Below, piece by piece: positions 36,750 to 45,630 of a DNA stretch of 64,000 bases (positions are counted from its first letter, which is position 1; every line of letters starts with the position of its first letter). The notes beneath the pieces are model-generated. The model did not search any database. It worked only from the letters and a program-made list of their open reading frames with translations, and was not told the origin of the DNA. The DNA comes from Proteobacteria bacterium ST_bin12 (GTDB lineage Bacteria > Pseudomonadota > Gammaproteobacteria > Burkholderiales > Methylophilaceae), in assembly GCA_002083635.1 (NCBI GenBank), contig MSXP01000004.1, forward strand, positions 1 through 64,000. The letters run 5' to 3'. The translations under genes and the position numbers were made by a program.

Positions 36750-37730
36750 ATGAAGACTATTCAAACCATTGCAATAAAACACTCGCGCAATATGTTTATA
36801 GCCAGCGCTATCGCCGCTTTATTGTCGCCATCTGCTTGGGCAGATGATCAACAATTTAGCAATAAATTACTATTAACTGGCGGTGTTTCACAGGTTGAAG
36901 GCGCTGCTGGCGGCGGATTGACGCCTTGGGCGGTAATTGGTGGCTACGGCAGCAATAACCAAATTGGCGGTAATGTGCATTACACCTATGCCAAATCGAG
37001 TAACTATAATTTAGATACTTATGGATTTACCGTTGGTTTTTATGATCGCTTTGAATTTTCAGTAGCAGAACAGCGTTTTGATATTAGCCAGCTACGTAAC
37101 AAAGTTGAGGCTGCTTTTCCTGGTGCCATTGGCCGCGATACTTTAGACCAAATTATTATCGGTGCAAAATTACGTGTGCTAGGTGAAGCTGTTTTAGATG
37201 CCGATACTTGGGTGCCACAAGTTTCTGTTGGTTTGCAATACAAAGAAAACCAAGATGGAGATTTTGTTAAAAGCGCTGTTGTTGGTGCTAAAAACGATCA
37301 CGGTACGGATGTTTATGTTTCAGCGACTAAATTATTATTAGACAAAAATTTACTATTGAACGGCACATTGCGTTTTACTAAAGCAAATCAGTTTGGCTTG
37401 TTAGGTTTTGGTGGCGATAAAGATGACGGCTACAAACCAATGATTGAGTTATCTGCTGCTTATCTGCTAAGAAAAGATTTGGCAATTGGTGCTGAATACC
37501 GCATGAAACCAAACAATTTAAGAAGCCCATTAAACCAAGCGCTGGGTGAAGGCACTATTGATTTAAAAGAAGAAGACGCATTTGACTTATTTATAGCGTA
37601 TGCGCCTACTAAAAATATTTCACTCACTGCGGCTTATGTGTACTTGGGCAATATTGCCACTGTTGATGCGGTAAATGCGGATTTTGGCAGACAAGATGCG
37701 GTGTATTTATCCGCTCAAATCGGCTTCTAA
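36750..37730 (+). CDS. DUF3034 outer-membrane protein
   Basis: A 326-residue exported protein with a signal peptide (about 1-31, ending SAWADD) and the DUF3034 hallmark LLLTGGVSQVEGAAGGGLTP, followed by alternating amphipathic strands and a C-terminal aromatic residue (YLSAQIGF), indicating an outer-membrane beta-barrel. Function of the family is not established. TAGGGA precedes the ATG. It is followed after 60 bases by the exported truncated hemoglobin, with which it may share a transcript. Confidence 0.88.
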   Translation: MKTIQTIAIKHSRNMFIASAIAALLSPSAWADDQQFSNKLLLTGGVSQVEGAAGGGLTPWAVIGGYGSNNQIGGNVHYTYAKSSNYNLDTYGFTVGFYDRFEFSVAEQRFDISQLRNKVEAAFPGAIGRDTLDQIIIGAKLRVLGEAVLDADTWVPQVSVGLQYKENQDGDFVKSAVVGAKNDHGTDVYVSATKLLLDKNLLLNGTLRFTKANQFGLLGFGGDKDDGYKPMIELSAAYLLRKDLAIGAEYRMKPNNLRSPLNQALGEGTIDLKEEDAFDLFIAYAPTKNISLTAAYVYLGNIATVDAVNADFGRQDAVYLSAQIGF

Positions 37731-37790
37731 AAGCCAATCTAATTTCATGATTTAAAAAACACTTTTAAACGAATTTAAAAAGGATGACAC

Positions 37791-38309
37791 ATGCAATTCA
37801 ATATTAAGGCAATTATTGCTACAGCATTAGCAACAAGCAGCTTATTAGTCGCTCAGCCATTAATGGCAGAAACCGCAGCGCATAGCCCAAATTTAGGCAA
37901 CACGCCAATGCAAGGCACAGAGACATTTGAAGCCTTTGGCGGTAAAGAAGGCTTAGTAAAAATTATGGATGACTTTATGATTGGCTTAGTGGCTGACCCG
38001 CGCACTAAACCATTTTTTGATAACAACAAACAAACGTTTATTAAAGCCATGCTGGTTGAGCAAATGTGTGAGCTAATGAATGGTGGCTGTAAATATCCAG
38101 GCCGCGATATGAAAGCGTCACACGCCAACATGAAAGTGAATCGTGAAGGATTTAATGCACTTGTTGAACAGTTTCAATTTGCAATGGATAAACACAATGT
38201 ACCTTTTAGTGCTCAGAACAAGCTGTTGGCTAAATTGGCGCCTATGTATCGCGAAATAGAAACAACAACTGGCGATGCTGTAGCCCCAGTATTCCCCAAA
38301 GCTGAGTAG
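37791..38309 (+). CDS. exported group 1 truncated hemoglobin
   Basis: A 172-residue protein with a signal peptide (about 1-26, ending LMAETA), then a truncated 2-on-2 globin from about residue 44. The start of helix B (FEAFGGKEGLVKIMDDF), the FFDNNK motif, and the proximal His in ASHANMKV are in place. Cysteines in MCELMNGGCKYPG could form a disulfide in the periplasm. Such globins bind O2, NO or peroxide; export is less usual than a cytosolic location. It lies behind the DUF3034 gene. Confidence 0.9.
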   Translation: MQFNIKAIIATALATSSLLVAQPLMAETAAHSPNLGNTPMQGTETFEAFGGKEGLVKIMDDFMIGLVADPRTKPFFDNNKQTFIKAMLVEQMCELMNGGCKYPGRDMKASHANMKVNREGFNALVEQFQFAMDKHNVPFSAQNKLLAKLAPMYREIETTTGDAVAPVFPKAE

Positions 38310-38326
38310 TATTAATATGCAAAACT

Positions 38327-38355
38327 GCATACGGCAATATTAAAGCGCCGTATGC
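38327..38355 (+). terminator. hairpin downstream of truncated hemoglobin (possible terminator)
   Basis: A perfect nine-pair stem, GCATACGGC (38327-38335) and GCCGTATGC (38347-38355), lies 18 bases past the globin stop. No T run follows on the plus strand, so it could end transcription through other means or protect the 3' end. Confidence 0.4.
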
Positions 38356-38359
38356 ATGA

Positions 38360-38380
38360 TCAATTAAGCTTATTAATTGA
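38360..38380. repeat. AT-rich inverted repeat upstream of ECF sigma gene
   Basis: TCAATTAA and TTAATTGA form a perfect eight-base inverted repeat around GCTTA. It sits four bases after the globin hairpin and about 78 bases before the sigma factor start, where an operator could lie. Confidence 0.4.
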
Positions 38381-38457
38381 TAAATTTTATAAGGTTGATG
38401 GCTTACCGTGAATTAAAATTGAGGTAGTATCCAATTTTACTTAGTAGGTTAAATATT

Positions 38458-39036
38458 ATGATGCACGCTAAAACGGCAGCAAAATCTTCAGAAGAGTTAT
38501 TTCATTTGATTGCCCTGAGTGGTCAAGGCGACCGCGCAGCGTTTCAAGCGCTTTACGATGCGACATCTGCCAAGTTGTTCGGGCTGTCTTTACGTATATT
38601 GAATCGTCGTGATTTAGCAGAGGAAGCCTTGCAGGATGCCTTTATTAATATTTGGCATCACGCACAAAATTATCGTCCCGAAAAAGCGGCGGTGATGACT
38701 TGGATGACCACCATTGTGCGTAATAAGTGCTTTGATTTGCTGCGCGCCATGCCGCACGAAAATCAATTATTGGATGAAGAAAGCTTGGATGATTGGGCGT
38801 CTGACGATTTAGGTCCGCTAGAAAAAGCGACTGAGCAAAGCGAATCAAAAGCATTATTAAATTGCATGGACGGCTTAGCGCCTTTGCAACGGCAAGCGAT
38901 TGCGCTGAGTTATTTTCATGGCATGGCGCATGAGCAACTTGCCAGCCATTTGGCGCAACCGTTGGGCACCGTAAAAACTTGGATTAGGCGCGGATTACAA
39001 TCATTAAAAAGCTGTCTGCAAGGAGTGTCAGCATGA
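38458..39036 (+). CDS. ECF-type RNA polymerase sigma factor
   Basis: A 192-residue group 4 sigma factor with region 2 (about 25-95; RRDLAEEALQDAFINIWHHA) binding -10 DNA and core, and region 4 (about 130-185; GMAHEQLASHLAQPLGTVKTWIRRGL) binding the -35 box. It resembles SigK/RpoE-type regulators paired with RskA-like anti-sigma proteins. Its stop overlaps the next gene's start in ATGA, so the pair is translationally coupled. It probably directs the lipid-modification genes that follow; this is inferred from position. Confidence 0.93.
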   Translation: MMHAKTAAKSSEELFHLIALSGQGDRAAFQALYDATSAKLFGLSLRILNRRDLAEEALQDAFINIWHHAQNYRPEKAAVMTWMTTIVRNKCFDLLRAMPHENQLLDEESLDDWASDDLGPLEKATEQSESKALLNCMDGLAPLQRQAIALSYFHGMAHEQLASHLAQPLGTVKTWIRRGLQSLKSCLQGVSA

Positions 39037-39728
39037 GATACGACAATAAACAATTAGCCGATATGTTGTCGGCAGAATATATTTTAGGCACACTTAAGGG
39101 TGCAGCGCGCAGACGCTTTGAACAATTAATCAGACAAAAGCCAGTATGGGCACAAACCCTTAACTGGTGGGAATCGCGCCTACATTTGCTGGCGGATACC
39201 ATACCCCCAGTTAATCCACCCAATAATGTGTGGAAAAATATAGAAATGCAACTATTTAACCGCAAAGCGACTCAAGCAACCGGTTGGTGGAAAAATTGGG
39301 CTTTTGCATCTACCGCATTGGCTGCAGGATTGGCTACTTTGTTAGTGATACAAACGCCACAATCTGAAATGGATAGCAAGCCTGCGGCTGTCGCTATGTT
39401 GACAACAGAGAAATCAGAAGCGGGTTGGTTGTTGAACGAAACCAAAAAATCTCCGACAGATGTAACGATTGACGCGATTGCGCTGTCTGGCTTAGAGCTT
39501 AAAGCGAATAACGCATTTGAACTTTGGTTGTTGCCAGCGGATAAATCGAAACCGATTTCATTGGGTTTGTTGCCGCAACAAGGCAATAACGTGTTTAAGG
39601 TGCCAGTAGAAGTGATACCGTTAATGGCAACTGGTTTGCTAGCTGTGAGTTTAGAACCTGTTGGTGGCTCGCCGACAGGCCAGCCAACTGGCGCAGTGTT
39701 ATACCAAGGCCGAATGACAAAAACCTAG
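39033..39728 (+). CDS. RskA-like transmembrane anti-sigma factor
   Basis: A 231-residue anti-sigma factor: a cytosolic N-terminal domain (about 1-85; LADMLSAEYILGTLKGAARRRFE) that would bind the sigma factor, one membrane helix at about 90-110, and a periplasmic RskA-type domain (ALSGLELKANNAFELWLLP ... VSLEPVGGSPTGQPTGAVL). It is not the zinc-cupin ChrR type normally paired with similar lipid gene sets in Rhodobacter. It overlaps the sigma gene by four bases. Confidence 0.9.
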   Translation: MRYDNKQLADMLSAEYILGTLKGAARRRFEQLIRQKPVWAQTLNWWESRLHLLADTIPPVNPPNNVWKNIEMQLFNRKATQATGWWKNWAFASTALAAGLATLLVIQTPQSEMDSKPAAVAMLTTEKSEAGWLLNETKKSPTDVTIDAIALSGLELKANNAFELWLLPADKSKPISLGLLPQQGNNVFKVPVEVIPLMATGLLAVSLEPVGGSPTGQPTGAVLYQGRMTKT

Positions 39729-39802
39729 TTTTTAGGCTTAAAAATTTGGTCTGAAAAATGGGTTAAGTTTTTTAAATAAAGAAATATAGAAAGTAAATAA
39801 GA

Positions 39803-40834
39803 ATGGGCCTAGCCATTAAATTAGCAGAATCGGGCAATTTGCCCGATACAATCGTACGTCAAGGTATTCGACAGTTAGTTAAGCAGCGCTTGGCAGAAAT
39901 ATCTGCCAGCAACTGTGAGATTGGTATTGCAAGCTTAACCAGTTTTGTGGCAGACATGAACGCTGCCGCCATTGCGCCAGTGCCAGAATTGGCCAATGCG
40001 CAACATTACGAAGTGCCAGCAGCGTTTTTTCACTATTGTCTAGGTATCAACCGCAAATACAGTAGCTGCTTTTGGATGCCAGACACACAGAATTTAGATG
40101 AAGCTGAAGTATTAGCCTTAACGCAAACCTGTAACCATGCCGATTTACAAGATGGTCAAGCAATCTTAGAACTAGGTTGCGGCTGGGGTTCGTTATCGCT
40201 TTGGATGGCAGCAAACTATCCAAAATCCAGCATTACAGGTGTATCTAACTCCAATTCGCAGCGGGAATATATTATGAATACGGCCAAATCACGCGGCCTG
40301 ACTAATCTTAATATTATTACCGCAGACATGAATGTGTTTGAGGCGCCAGCCAAATATGACCGCGTGGTATCGGTTGAGATGTTTGAGCACATGCGCAATT
40401 ACCAAGTGTTATATGGCAAAGTTGCCAGCTGGTTAAAACCAAAAGGTAAGTTTTTCAAGCATATTTTTGTGCATCGCAATACGCCCTATGCGTTTGATGT
40501 CAAAGCGGATGACGATTGGATGAGCCAGTTCTTTTTTAGCGGCGGCATTATGCCAAGCGACGATTTGCCCTTGCATTTTCAAGATAATTTAAAGCTGACC
40601 CAACGCTGGCGCTGGGATGGAACGCATTACGAAAAAACCGCCAATGCTTGGCTTGAAAATATGGATAAAAATGCTAAAGCAATTACGCCGATTTTAGCGG
40701 GCACTTATGGCGATAAAGATGTCGAAATGTGGCGTAATCGCTGGCGCATGTTTTATATGGCTTGCGCGGAATTATTTGGCTATAACAATGGTCAAGAATG
40801 GTGGGTAACGCACTACCTATTTGAGAAAAGATAA
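39803..40834 (+). CDS. cyclopropane-fatty-acid synthase-like methyltransferase (first copy)
   Basis: A 343-residue SAM-dependent methyltransferase with motif I ELGCGWGSLSLWMA at about residues 117-130 and the CFA-type motif VSVEMFEHM. It is shorter than classical Cfa, lacking most of the N-terminal lipid-binding domain. Relatives methylate unsaturated phospholipid acyl chains. It opens a run of nine same-strand genes with gaps under 30 bases apart from the last, and its end overlaps the DUF2878 gene by 14 bases. Confidence 0.88.
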   Translation: MGLAIKLAESGNLPDTIVRQGIRQLVKQRLAEISASNCEIGIASLTSFVADMNAAAIAPVPELANAQHYEVPAAFFHYCLGINRKYSSCFWMPDTQNLDEAEVLALTQTCNHADLQDGQAILELGCGWGSLSLWMAANYPKSSITGVSNSNSQREYIMNTAKSRGLTNLNIITADMNVFEAPAKYDRVVSVEMFEHMRNYQVLYGKVASWLKPKGKFFKHIFVHRNTPYAFDVKADDDWMSQFFFSGGIMPSDDLPLHFQDNLKLTQRWRWDGTHYEKTANAWLENMDKNAKAITPILAGTYGDKDVEMWRNRWRMFYMACAELFGYNNGQEWWVTHYLFEKR

Positions 40835-41369
40835 AATGCAACCGCGCTTAGTCATTAACTTTGTGTTGTTTCAAATTGGTTGGTTTGCCTGCGTGATAGG
40901 TGCAGTCAAACAAATGCCTTGGTTAGGCGTGGCGGTAGTTATTGCCATTATTATTTGGCATTTAACACAAGCCAAACAAGCTAAAAAAGAACTGCAACTA
41001 CTATTCATCACATTGGTGATTGGCGGAACTTTCGACCAGATTATGCTCAATCATGAGTTGATTAGCTATCAAGCGCATGGCTGGAGTAATTCAATCGTGC
41101 CTGTATGGATTTTAGCGCTATGGGCAGAATTTGTAACCGTGTTAAATGTGAGTTTGCGCTGGATGAAAGAGTTAAAAACACCGGTTCGCTGGCTAGTTTC
41201 TGTTTTATTTGGCGCGATTGGCGGCCCACTTGCATACATTGGCGCAGAAAAATTGGGTGCAGTTACGCTCAACAATCTGCCAATTAGCTATATTGCTCTT
41301 GGTGTTGGTTGGGCGATATTAACGCCCTTATTACTGAAATTATCTGAAAAATTGGATGGATTTAAATAG
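40821..41369 (+). CDS. DUF2878 membrane protein
   Basis: A 182-residue inner-membrane protein with about five helices, including FVLFQIGWFACVIGA at the N-terminus and the segment GGPLAYIGAEKLGAV that marks DUF2878. Function is unknown, but members recur in clusters with Cfa-type methyltransferases, DUF1295 and DUF1365 genes under ECF sigma control. An internal ATG at 40835, just past the overlap, is an alternative start that would remove the first five residues (MRKDK). Confidence 0.82.
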   Translation: MRKDKMQPRLVINFVLFQIGWFACVIGAVKQMPWLGVAVVIAIIIWHLTQAKQAKKELQLLFITLVIGGTFDQIMLNHELISYQAHGWSNSIVPVWILALWAEFVTVLNVSLRWMKELKTPVRWLVSVLFGAIGGPLAYIGAEKLGAVTLNNLPISYIALGVGWAILTPLLLKLSEKLDGFK

Positions 41370-41374
41370 TTAAC

Positions 41375-42148
41375 ATGTTTAATTGGTCGATTTATTTTTA
41401 TAGCTTAGTCGCCATTGGTTTATTTGCGCTAATGGGCTGGATGCTAAGCTTGGTGCGCGACAATGTAACGCATGTAGATAGCATGTGGAGCTTGTTTTTT
41501 ATGTTGGCCAGCTTTACCAGCGCCCTATTTGTGTTTGATAGTACGCCGCGTATTTTATTGGTATTAAGCTTGGTGTCGATTTGGGCAATACGTTTATGCG
41601 CTTACCTGACTTGGCGCAATTGGGGGCCGCACGAGGATCATCGTTACGTTGAAATCAGACGTAATAACGAGCCACATTTTTGGTTAAAAAGTATTTACAT
41701 TATTTTTGGCTTACAAGCAGTATTGGCTTGGGTTATTTCGCTATCTTTATATGGCGCAATTGATTCAAATGCTCCAATAAATGCCGTCGATTATTTGGGG
41801 TTTATTTTATTTGCATTTGGTTTTTACTGGGAAACCGTAGCTGACTGGCAACTTAACCGATTTAAAGCAAACCCCGCAAACAAAGGCAAAGTGTTAGACA
41901 CAGGCTTATGGCGTTACAGCCGTCATCCCAATTACTTTGGTGAATGCTGCGTGTGGTGGGGATTTTATTTAATTGCCATTGCAGGAGGAGCTTGGTGGGC
42001 TATTATCTCACCCGTATTAATGACGTTTTTATTGCTAAAAGTAAGCGGAGTCAGTTTGTTAGAAAAAGATATTGCTGAACGTAGGCCACAATACGTTGCT
42101 TACATTAAAAGCACCAACAGTTTTATCCCTGGCTTACCTAAAAGTTAG
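41375..42148 (+). CDS. DUF1295 steroid-reductase-like membrane protein
   Basis: A 257-residue membrane protein with about six helices and a C-terminal isoprenylcysteine-methyltransferase/steroid 5-alpha-reductase-like region containing GLWRYSRHPNYFGECCVWWG, the motif that binds NADPH or SAM in related enzymes. It likely reduces or methylates a lipid. It follows DUF2878 by five bases within the lipid cluster. Confidence 0.88.
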   Translation: MFNWSIYFYSLVAIGLFALMGWMLSLVRDNVTHVDSMWSLFFMLASFTSALFVFDSTPRILLVLSLVSIWAIRLCAYLTWRNWGPHEDHRYVEIRRNNEPHFWLKSIYIIFGLQAVLAWVISLSLYGAIDSNAPINAVDYLGFILFAFGFYWETVADWQLNRFKANPANKGKVLDTGLWRYSRHPNYFGECCVWWGFYLIAIAGGAWWAIISPVLMTFLLLKVSGVSLLEKDIAERRPQYVAYIKSTNSFIPGLPKS

Positions 42149-42177
42149 ACTACATTTATTCAATTTTGAGGTAGTAA

Positions 42178-42810
42178 ATGATTCAATACCAAACAGCATT
42201 ACTATTAACAGCCGCAGTTATCGCCAGCCCTGTCATGGCAGAAGAATGGGCGTTTGATGTGTTTTTAGACAAAAGTAAAATTGGTAAACATACTTTTAGT
42301 TTAGACCAAAATCGCCAACTAACAAGCCGCGCAAAATTTAATGTAAAAGTGTTATTTGTTAATGCTTATAGCTACGACCATATATCTAAAGAGCAGTGGA
42401 AAGAGGACTGTTTAGCCAGTATTGACGCCAACACGACAGAAAATAAAGTCGTTACCAATATTAAGGGCGCACAAAAAGAAGCAGGATTTGAGGTATCTGA
42501 TGGCAAAAAAACGCAAACTTTAAGTAGCTGCGCCATGACTTTTGCCTACTGGAACCCTAAAATTTTAGCGCAATCCAAGTTGCTTAATCCACAAAACGCA
42601 GAATACTTGGATACACAATTTGAAAAGCTGGCCTCTGAAACTATTACGGTAAAAGGCAAGCCTGTAGAAGCCACACACTACAAATTAAAAGGCAGCTTAA
42701 ACGGTAAAAATAAGCTCAATATTGAGCTTTGGTATAACGCTAAAAACGAATGGGTTGCGCTTAAATCCATTACGCCAGAAGGCTATACAATTAATTATAA
42801 ATTAATTTAA
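42178..42810 (+). CDS. DUF6134-like exported protein
   Basis: A 210-residue exported protein with a signal peptide (about 1-21, ending PVMAEE) and a beta-rich chain (WAFDVFLDKSKIGKHTFSL; FAYWNPKIL; YTINYKLI at the end). It fits the DUF6134 pattern. Function is unknown; a periplasmic lipid-binding role like that of YceI- or lipocalin-type proteins is plausible, since a lipocalin gene follows after six bases. Confidence 0.7.
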   Translation: MIQYQTALLLTAAVIASPVMAEEWAFDVFLDKSKIGKHTFSLDQNRQLTSRAKFNVKVLFVNAYSYDHISKEQWKEDCLASIDANTTENKVVTNIKGAQKEAGFEVSDGKKTQTLSSCAMTFAYWNPKILAQSKLLNPQNAEYLDTQFEKLASETITVKGKPVEATHYKLKGSLNGKNKLNIELWYNAKNEWVALKSITPEGYTINYKLI

Positions 42811-42816
42811 ATCAAT

Positions 42817-43386
42817 ATGTTAAATTACAAACTTAAAGTATTACTTTTAATATTATTTGGCTGGTTAATTGCTGGCTGTGCGAGTACAAAAATGAATACA
42901 ATTGCCCCTGTTAAGCAAGTTGATTTGCCACGTTTTATGGGTGATTGGTATGTGATTGCGGCGATTCCAACCGCCATTGAAACGCAATCTTACAACGCAA
43001 TTGAAAACTATAAACTAGAGCAAGATGGCACAATTGCAACCACATTCACCTATTACAAAGGTGCTTTTGACGGCCCACTTAAAACTTATAAGCCACGTGG
43101 CTTTGTGGTGAAAGACACTGGCAACGCATTATGGGGTATGCAGTTTATTTGGCCGATTAAAGCCGAATACATCATTGCTTACTTAGATGAAAACTATCAG
43201 CAAACGATTATTGCGCGAAACGCACGTGATTATGTTTGGATAATGTCGCGCACACCACAAATTGACGACGCAAAATATGCAGAATTGTTAGAACTTGTCA
43301 AAAATATGGGTTACGACACTGCTAAATTGCGCAAAGTCCCGCAAAACTGGTCTGGCGTTACAAACAAGCCCACAAAAGCTGAGTAA
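42817..43386 (+). CDS. outer-membrane lipocalin (Blc-like lipoprotein)
   Basis: A 189-residue bacterial lipocalin with a lipobox (IAGC, Cys about 21) and the lipocalin first motif RFMGDWYVIAAIPT, followed by NYKLEQDGTI and AYLDENYQQTIIARNARDY in part. Blc-type lipocalins bind fatty acids or lysophospholipids and are induced by membrane stress. It lies between DUF6134 and a desaturase (three-base gap), consistent with lipid trafficking or repair. Confidence 0.92.
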   Translation: MLNYKLKVLLLILFGWLIAGCASTKMNTIAPVKQVDLPRFMGDWYVIAAIPTAIETQSYNAIENYKLEQDGTIATTFTYYKGAFDGPLKTYKPRGFVVKDTGNALWGMQFIWPIKAEYIIAYLDENYQQTIIARNARDYVWIMSRTPQIDDAKYAELLELVKNMGYDTAKLRKVPQNWSGVTNKPTKAE

Positions 43387-43389
43387 TCT

Positions 43390-44343
43390 ATGCTAATTAA
43401 ACGCCCTTTTTTAAGTACAATTAGTAGCTGGTTAGATAATAATGCCATCGCTGATAACACTACCCAAGAAGCCACACACAGCATCGACTACTGGCGCGTC
43501 ATCCCTTTTGTTGCGATGCATTTGGCGTGTTTTGCTTTATTTTGGGTAGGTTATAGTGCATTCGCCATTATTTTTGCAGTGAGTTTGTATGCCATCAGAA
43601 TGTTTGCTATTACGGGTTTTTACCACCGCTATTTTTCGCACAAAGCTTTTCAAACCAGCCGCTTTGGTCAATTTATATTTGCTGTAATCGGTGCAACCGC
43701 AGTGCAGCGTGGTCCATTATGGTGGGCTGCACATCACCGCAATCATCACAGCCACTCAGATGAAGAAAATGACGCGCATTCCCCAGTGCAACACGGTTTC
43801 TTGTGGAGTCATATTGGTTGGTTTTTATCACGCACTAACTTCCACACCCAGTTTGATCGAGTGAAAGAGCTAGCCAAATTTCCAGAATTACGATTTTTAG
43901 ACCGTTTTGATGTGTTAATCCCAGTCATATTTGCGCTCTGTATTTTTGGTTTAGGTATGTTGTTAGAGCAATATGCGCCCAGTTTAGGCACCAATGGCTG
44001 GCAGTTACTGGTTTGGGGATTTGTCATTTCCACCGTAGCGCTTTATCACGCCACATTTAGTGTTAACTCATTGGCGCACACTTGGGGTAAGCGCCGCTAC
44101 GCCACGCGCGATCAAAGCCGCAACAATTTCTTAATTGCTATCTTTACTTTGGGTGAAGGCTGGCATAATAATCATCATCACTATCCGGGTGCTGCAAAAC
44201 AAGGCTTTTATTGGTGGGAAATTGATTTTACCTGTTATGGTTTGCGCATTTTGTCTGCATTAGGGCTTATTTGGAATTTACGCAAAGTGCCAGTAGAGGT
44301 TCGAGAATCTAAACAATATAAAAATCAGCAATATAAAAATTAA
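43390..44343 (+). CDS. acyl-CoA/acyl-lipid desaturase
   Basis: A 317-residue membrane di-iron desaturase with four hydrophobic segments and the three histidine boxes HRYFSH, HHRNHH and HNNHHH that bind iron. Enzymes of this delta-9-like class introduce a double bond in fatty acyl chains. It ends with a short imperfect repeat (QYKNQQYKN). Part of the lipid cluster; its product could be the substrate of the two Cfa-like methyltransferases. Confidence 0.93.
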   Translation: MLIKRPFLSTISSWLDNNAIADNTTQEATHSIDYWRVIPFVAMHLACFALFWVGYSAFAIIFAVSLYAIRMFAITGFYHRYFSHKAFQTSRFGQFIFAVIGATAVQRGPLWWAAHHRNHHSHSDEENDAHSPVQHGFLWSHIGWFLSRTNFHTQFDRVKELAKFPELRFLDRFDVLIPVIFALCIFGLGMLLEQYAPSLGTNGWQLLVWGFVISTVALYHATFSVNSLAHTWGKRRYATRDQSRNNFLIAIFTLGEGWHNNHHHYPGAAKQGFYWWEIDFTCYGLRILSALGLIWNLRKVPVEVRESKQYKNQQYKN

Positions 44344-44370
44344 TCTGACAAAAATTAGAAAGTTACTCAA

Positions 44371-45627
44371 TTGAAAGTAGCCATCATCGGCAGCGGAATC
44401 GCTGGGAATGTCATCGCCCATCATTTACACCAAGAACACGATATCACTGTGTTTGAAGCCAACAGCCATATTGGCGGCCATACGCACACGCATGATATTG
44501 AATTATTTGGTAAAAATCATGCGGTAGATACTGGTTTTATTGTGTTTAACGACCGCACTTACCCCAACTTTATTGAAATGTTAGATGCGCAGAAAGTCGC
44601 TTGGCAGCTAAGTAATATGAGCTTTAGTGTGCGCAATGAATCAACAGGTTTAGAGTACAACGGTACGACTTTAAACAGCCTATTTGCACAACGCCGCAAT
44701 TTTTTTAAACCCAGTTTTTACGGCATGATTCGCGATATTTTGCGTTTTAATAAACAGTCACTCACGCTACTTGAAAATGGTAGCGAAATTAAATTAGGCG
44801 ATTATCTAACGCAAAATCATTACAAGCCTGCTTTTATCAACAACTATATCGTGCCAATGGGCGCTGCTATTTGGTCTACCGATGCGGCGCAAATGATGGA
44901 TTTTCCTGCGCGTTTTCTGGTGCGGTTTTTTCATCATCACGGCATGTTAACTGTGAACAACAGGCCACAGTGGCGCACCATTAAAGGTGGTTCAGCCAGA
45001 TATGTTGAAAAACTGACTGAAGACTTCAAATATAAAATCAAGCTCAATACGCCAATTGCCAGCGTACGTCGTTTAAAAAATTCGGTCAAAATTAAGCCAC
45101 AAGATGGCGAAGAACAAACCTTTGATTATGTATTTTTTGCTTGCCATAGCGATCAAGCACTGAAAATATTGGGTAAAGATGCCAGCGAATCAGAGCGCGA
45201 TGTTTTAGGGGCGATTCCTTACCAAGAAAACACAGTGTATTTACATCACGATGCAAGCATGTTGCCAAAACGCAAATTGGCTTGGGCCGCTTGGAATTAT
45301 CATGTGACGGCCAAACCATCAAACAAAGTACAAGTGACGTACAATATGAATATTTTGCAAAATATTCAGTCGCCTGAGCCAATTTTGGTGACTTTAAATC
45401 ATACCGATTTTATTAACCCGGCAAAAGTGATTAAACGCCTTAAATACATGCACCCTGTTTACACGTTAAATGGCGTAACTGCACAAGCCAGACATGCTGA
45501 AATCAGCGGGCCGAATCTTACCGCTTTTGCTGGTGCTTATTGGCTAAATGGCTTTCACGAAGACGGCGTCGCCAGCGCATTAGCTGCTCTAGGCCACTTT
45601 AAAACACACACCGCGCAAGGTGCATAA
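44371..45627 (+). CDS. FAD-dependent oxidoreductase of the amine-oxidase-like family
   Basis: A 418-residue flavoprotein with the N-terminal dinucleotide-binding motif GSGIAGNVIAHHL at residues 7-19 and the second FAD contact FEANSHIGGH. It is of the type found beside DUF1365 and Cfa genes in stress-regulated fatty acid clusters, where relatives act on modified acyl chains. The start codon is TTG at 44371 with the Rossmann beta-strand immediately following. DUF1365 begins three bases after its stop. Confidence 0.88.
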   Translation: MKVAIIGSGIAGNVIAHHLHQEHDITVFEANSHIGGHTHTHDIELFGKNHAVDTGFIVFNDRTYPNFIEMLDAQKVAWQLSNMSFSVRNESTGLEYNGTTLNSLFAQRRNFFKPSFYGMIRDILRFNKQSLTLLENGSEIKLGDYLTQNHYKPAFINNYIVPMGAAIWSTDAAQMMDFPARFLVRFFHHHGMLTVNNRPQWRTIKGGSARYVEKLTEDFKYKIKLNTPIASVRRLKNSVKIKPQDGEEQTFDYVFFACHSDQALKILGKDASESERDVLGAIPYQENTVYLHHDASMLPKRKLAWAAWNYHVTAKPSNKVQVTYNMNILQNIQSPEPILVTLNHTDFINPAKVIKRLKYMHPVYTLNGVTAQARHAEISGPNLTAFAGAYWLNGFHEDGVASALAALGHFKTHTAQGA

Positions 45628-45630
45628 AGC

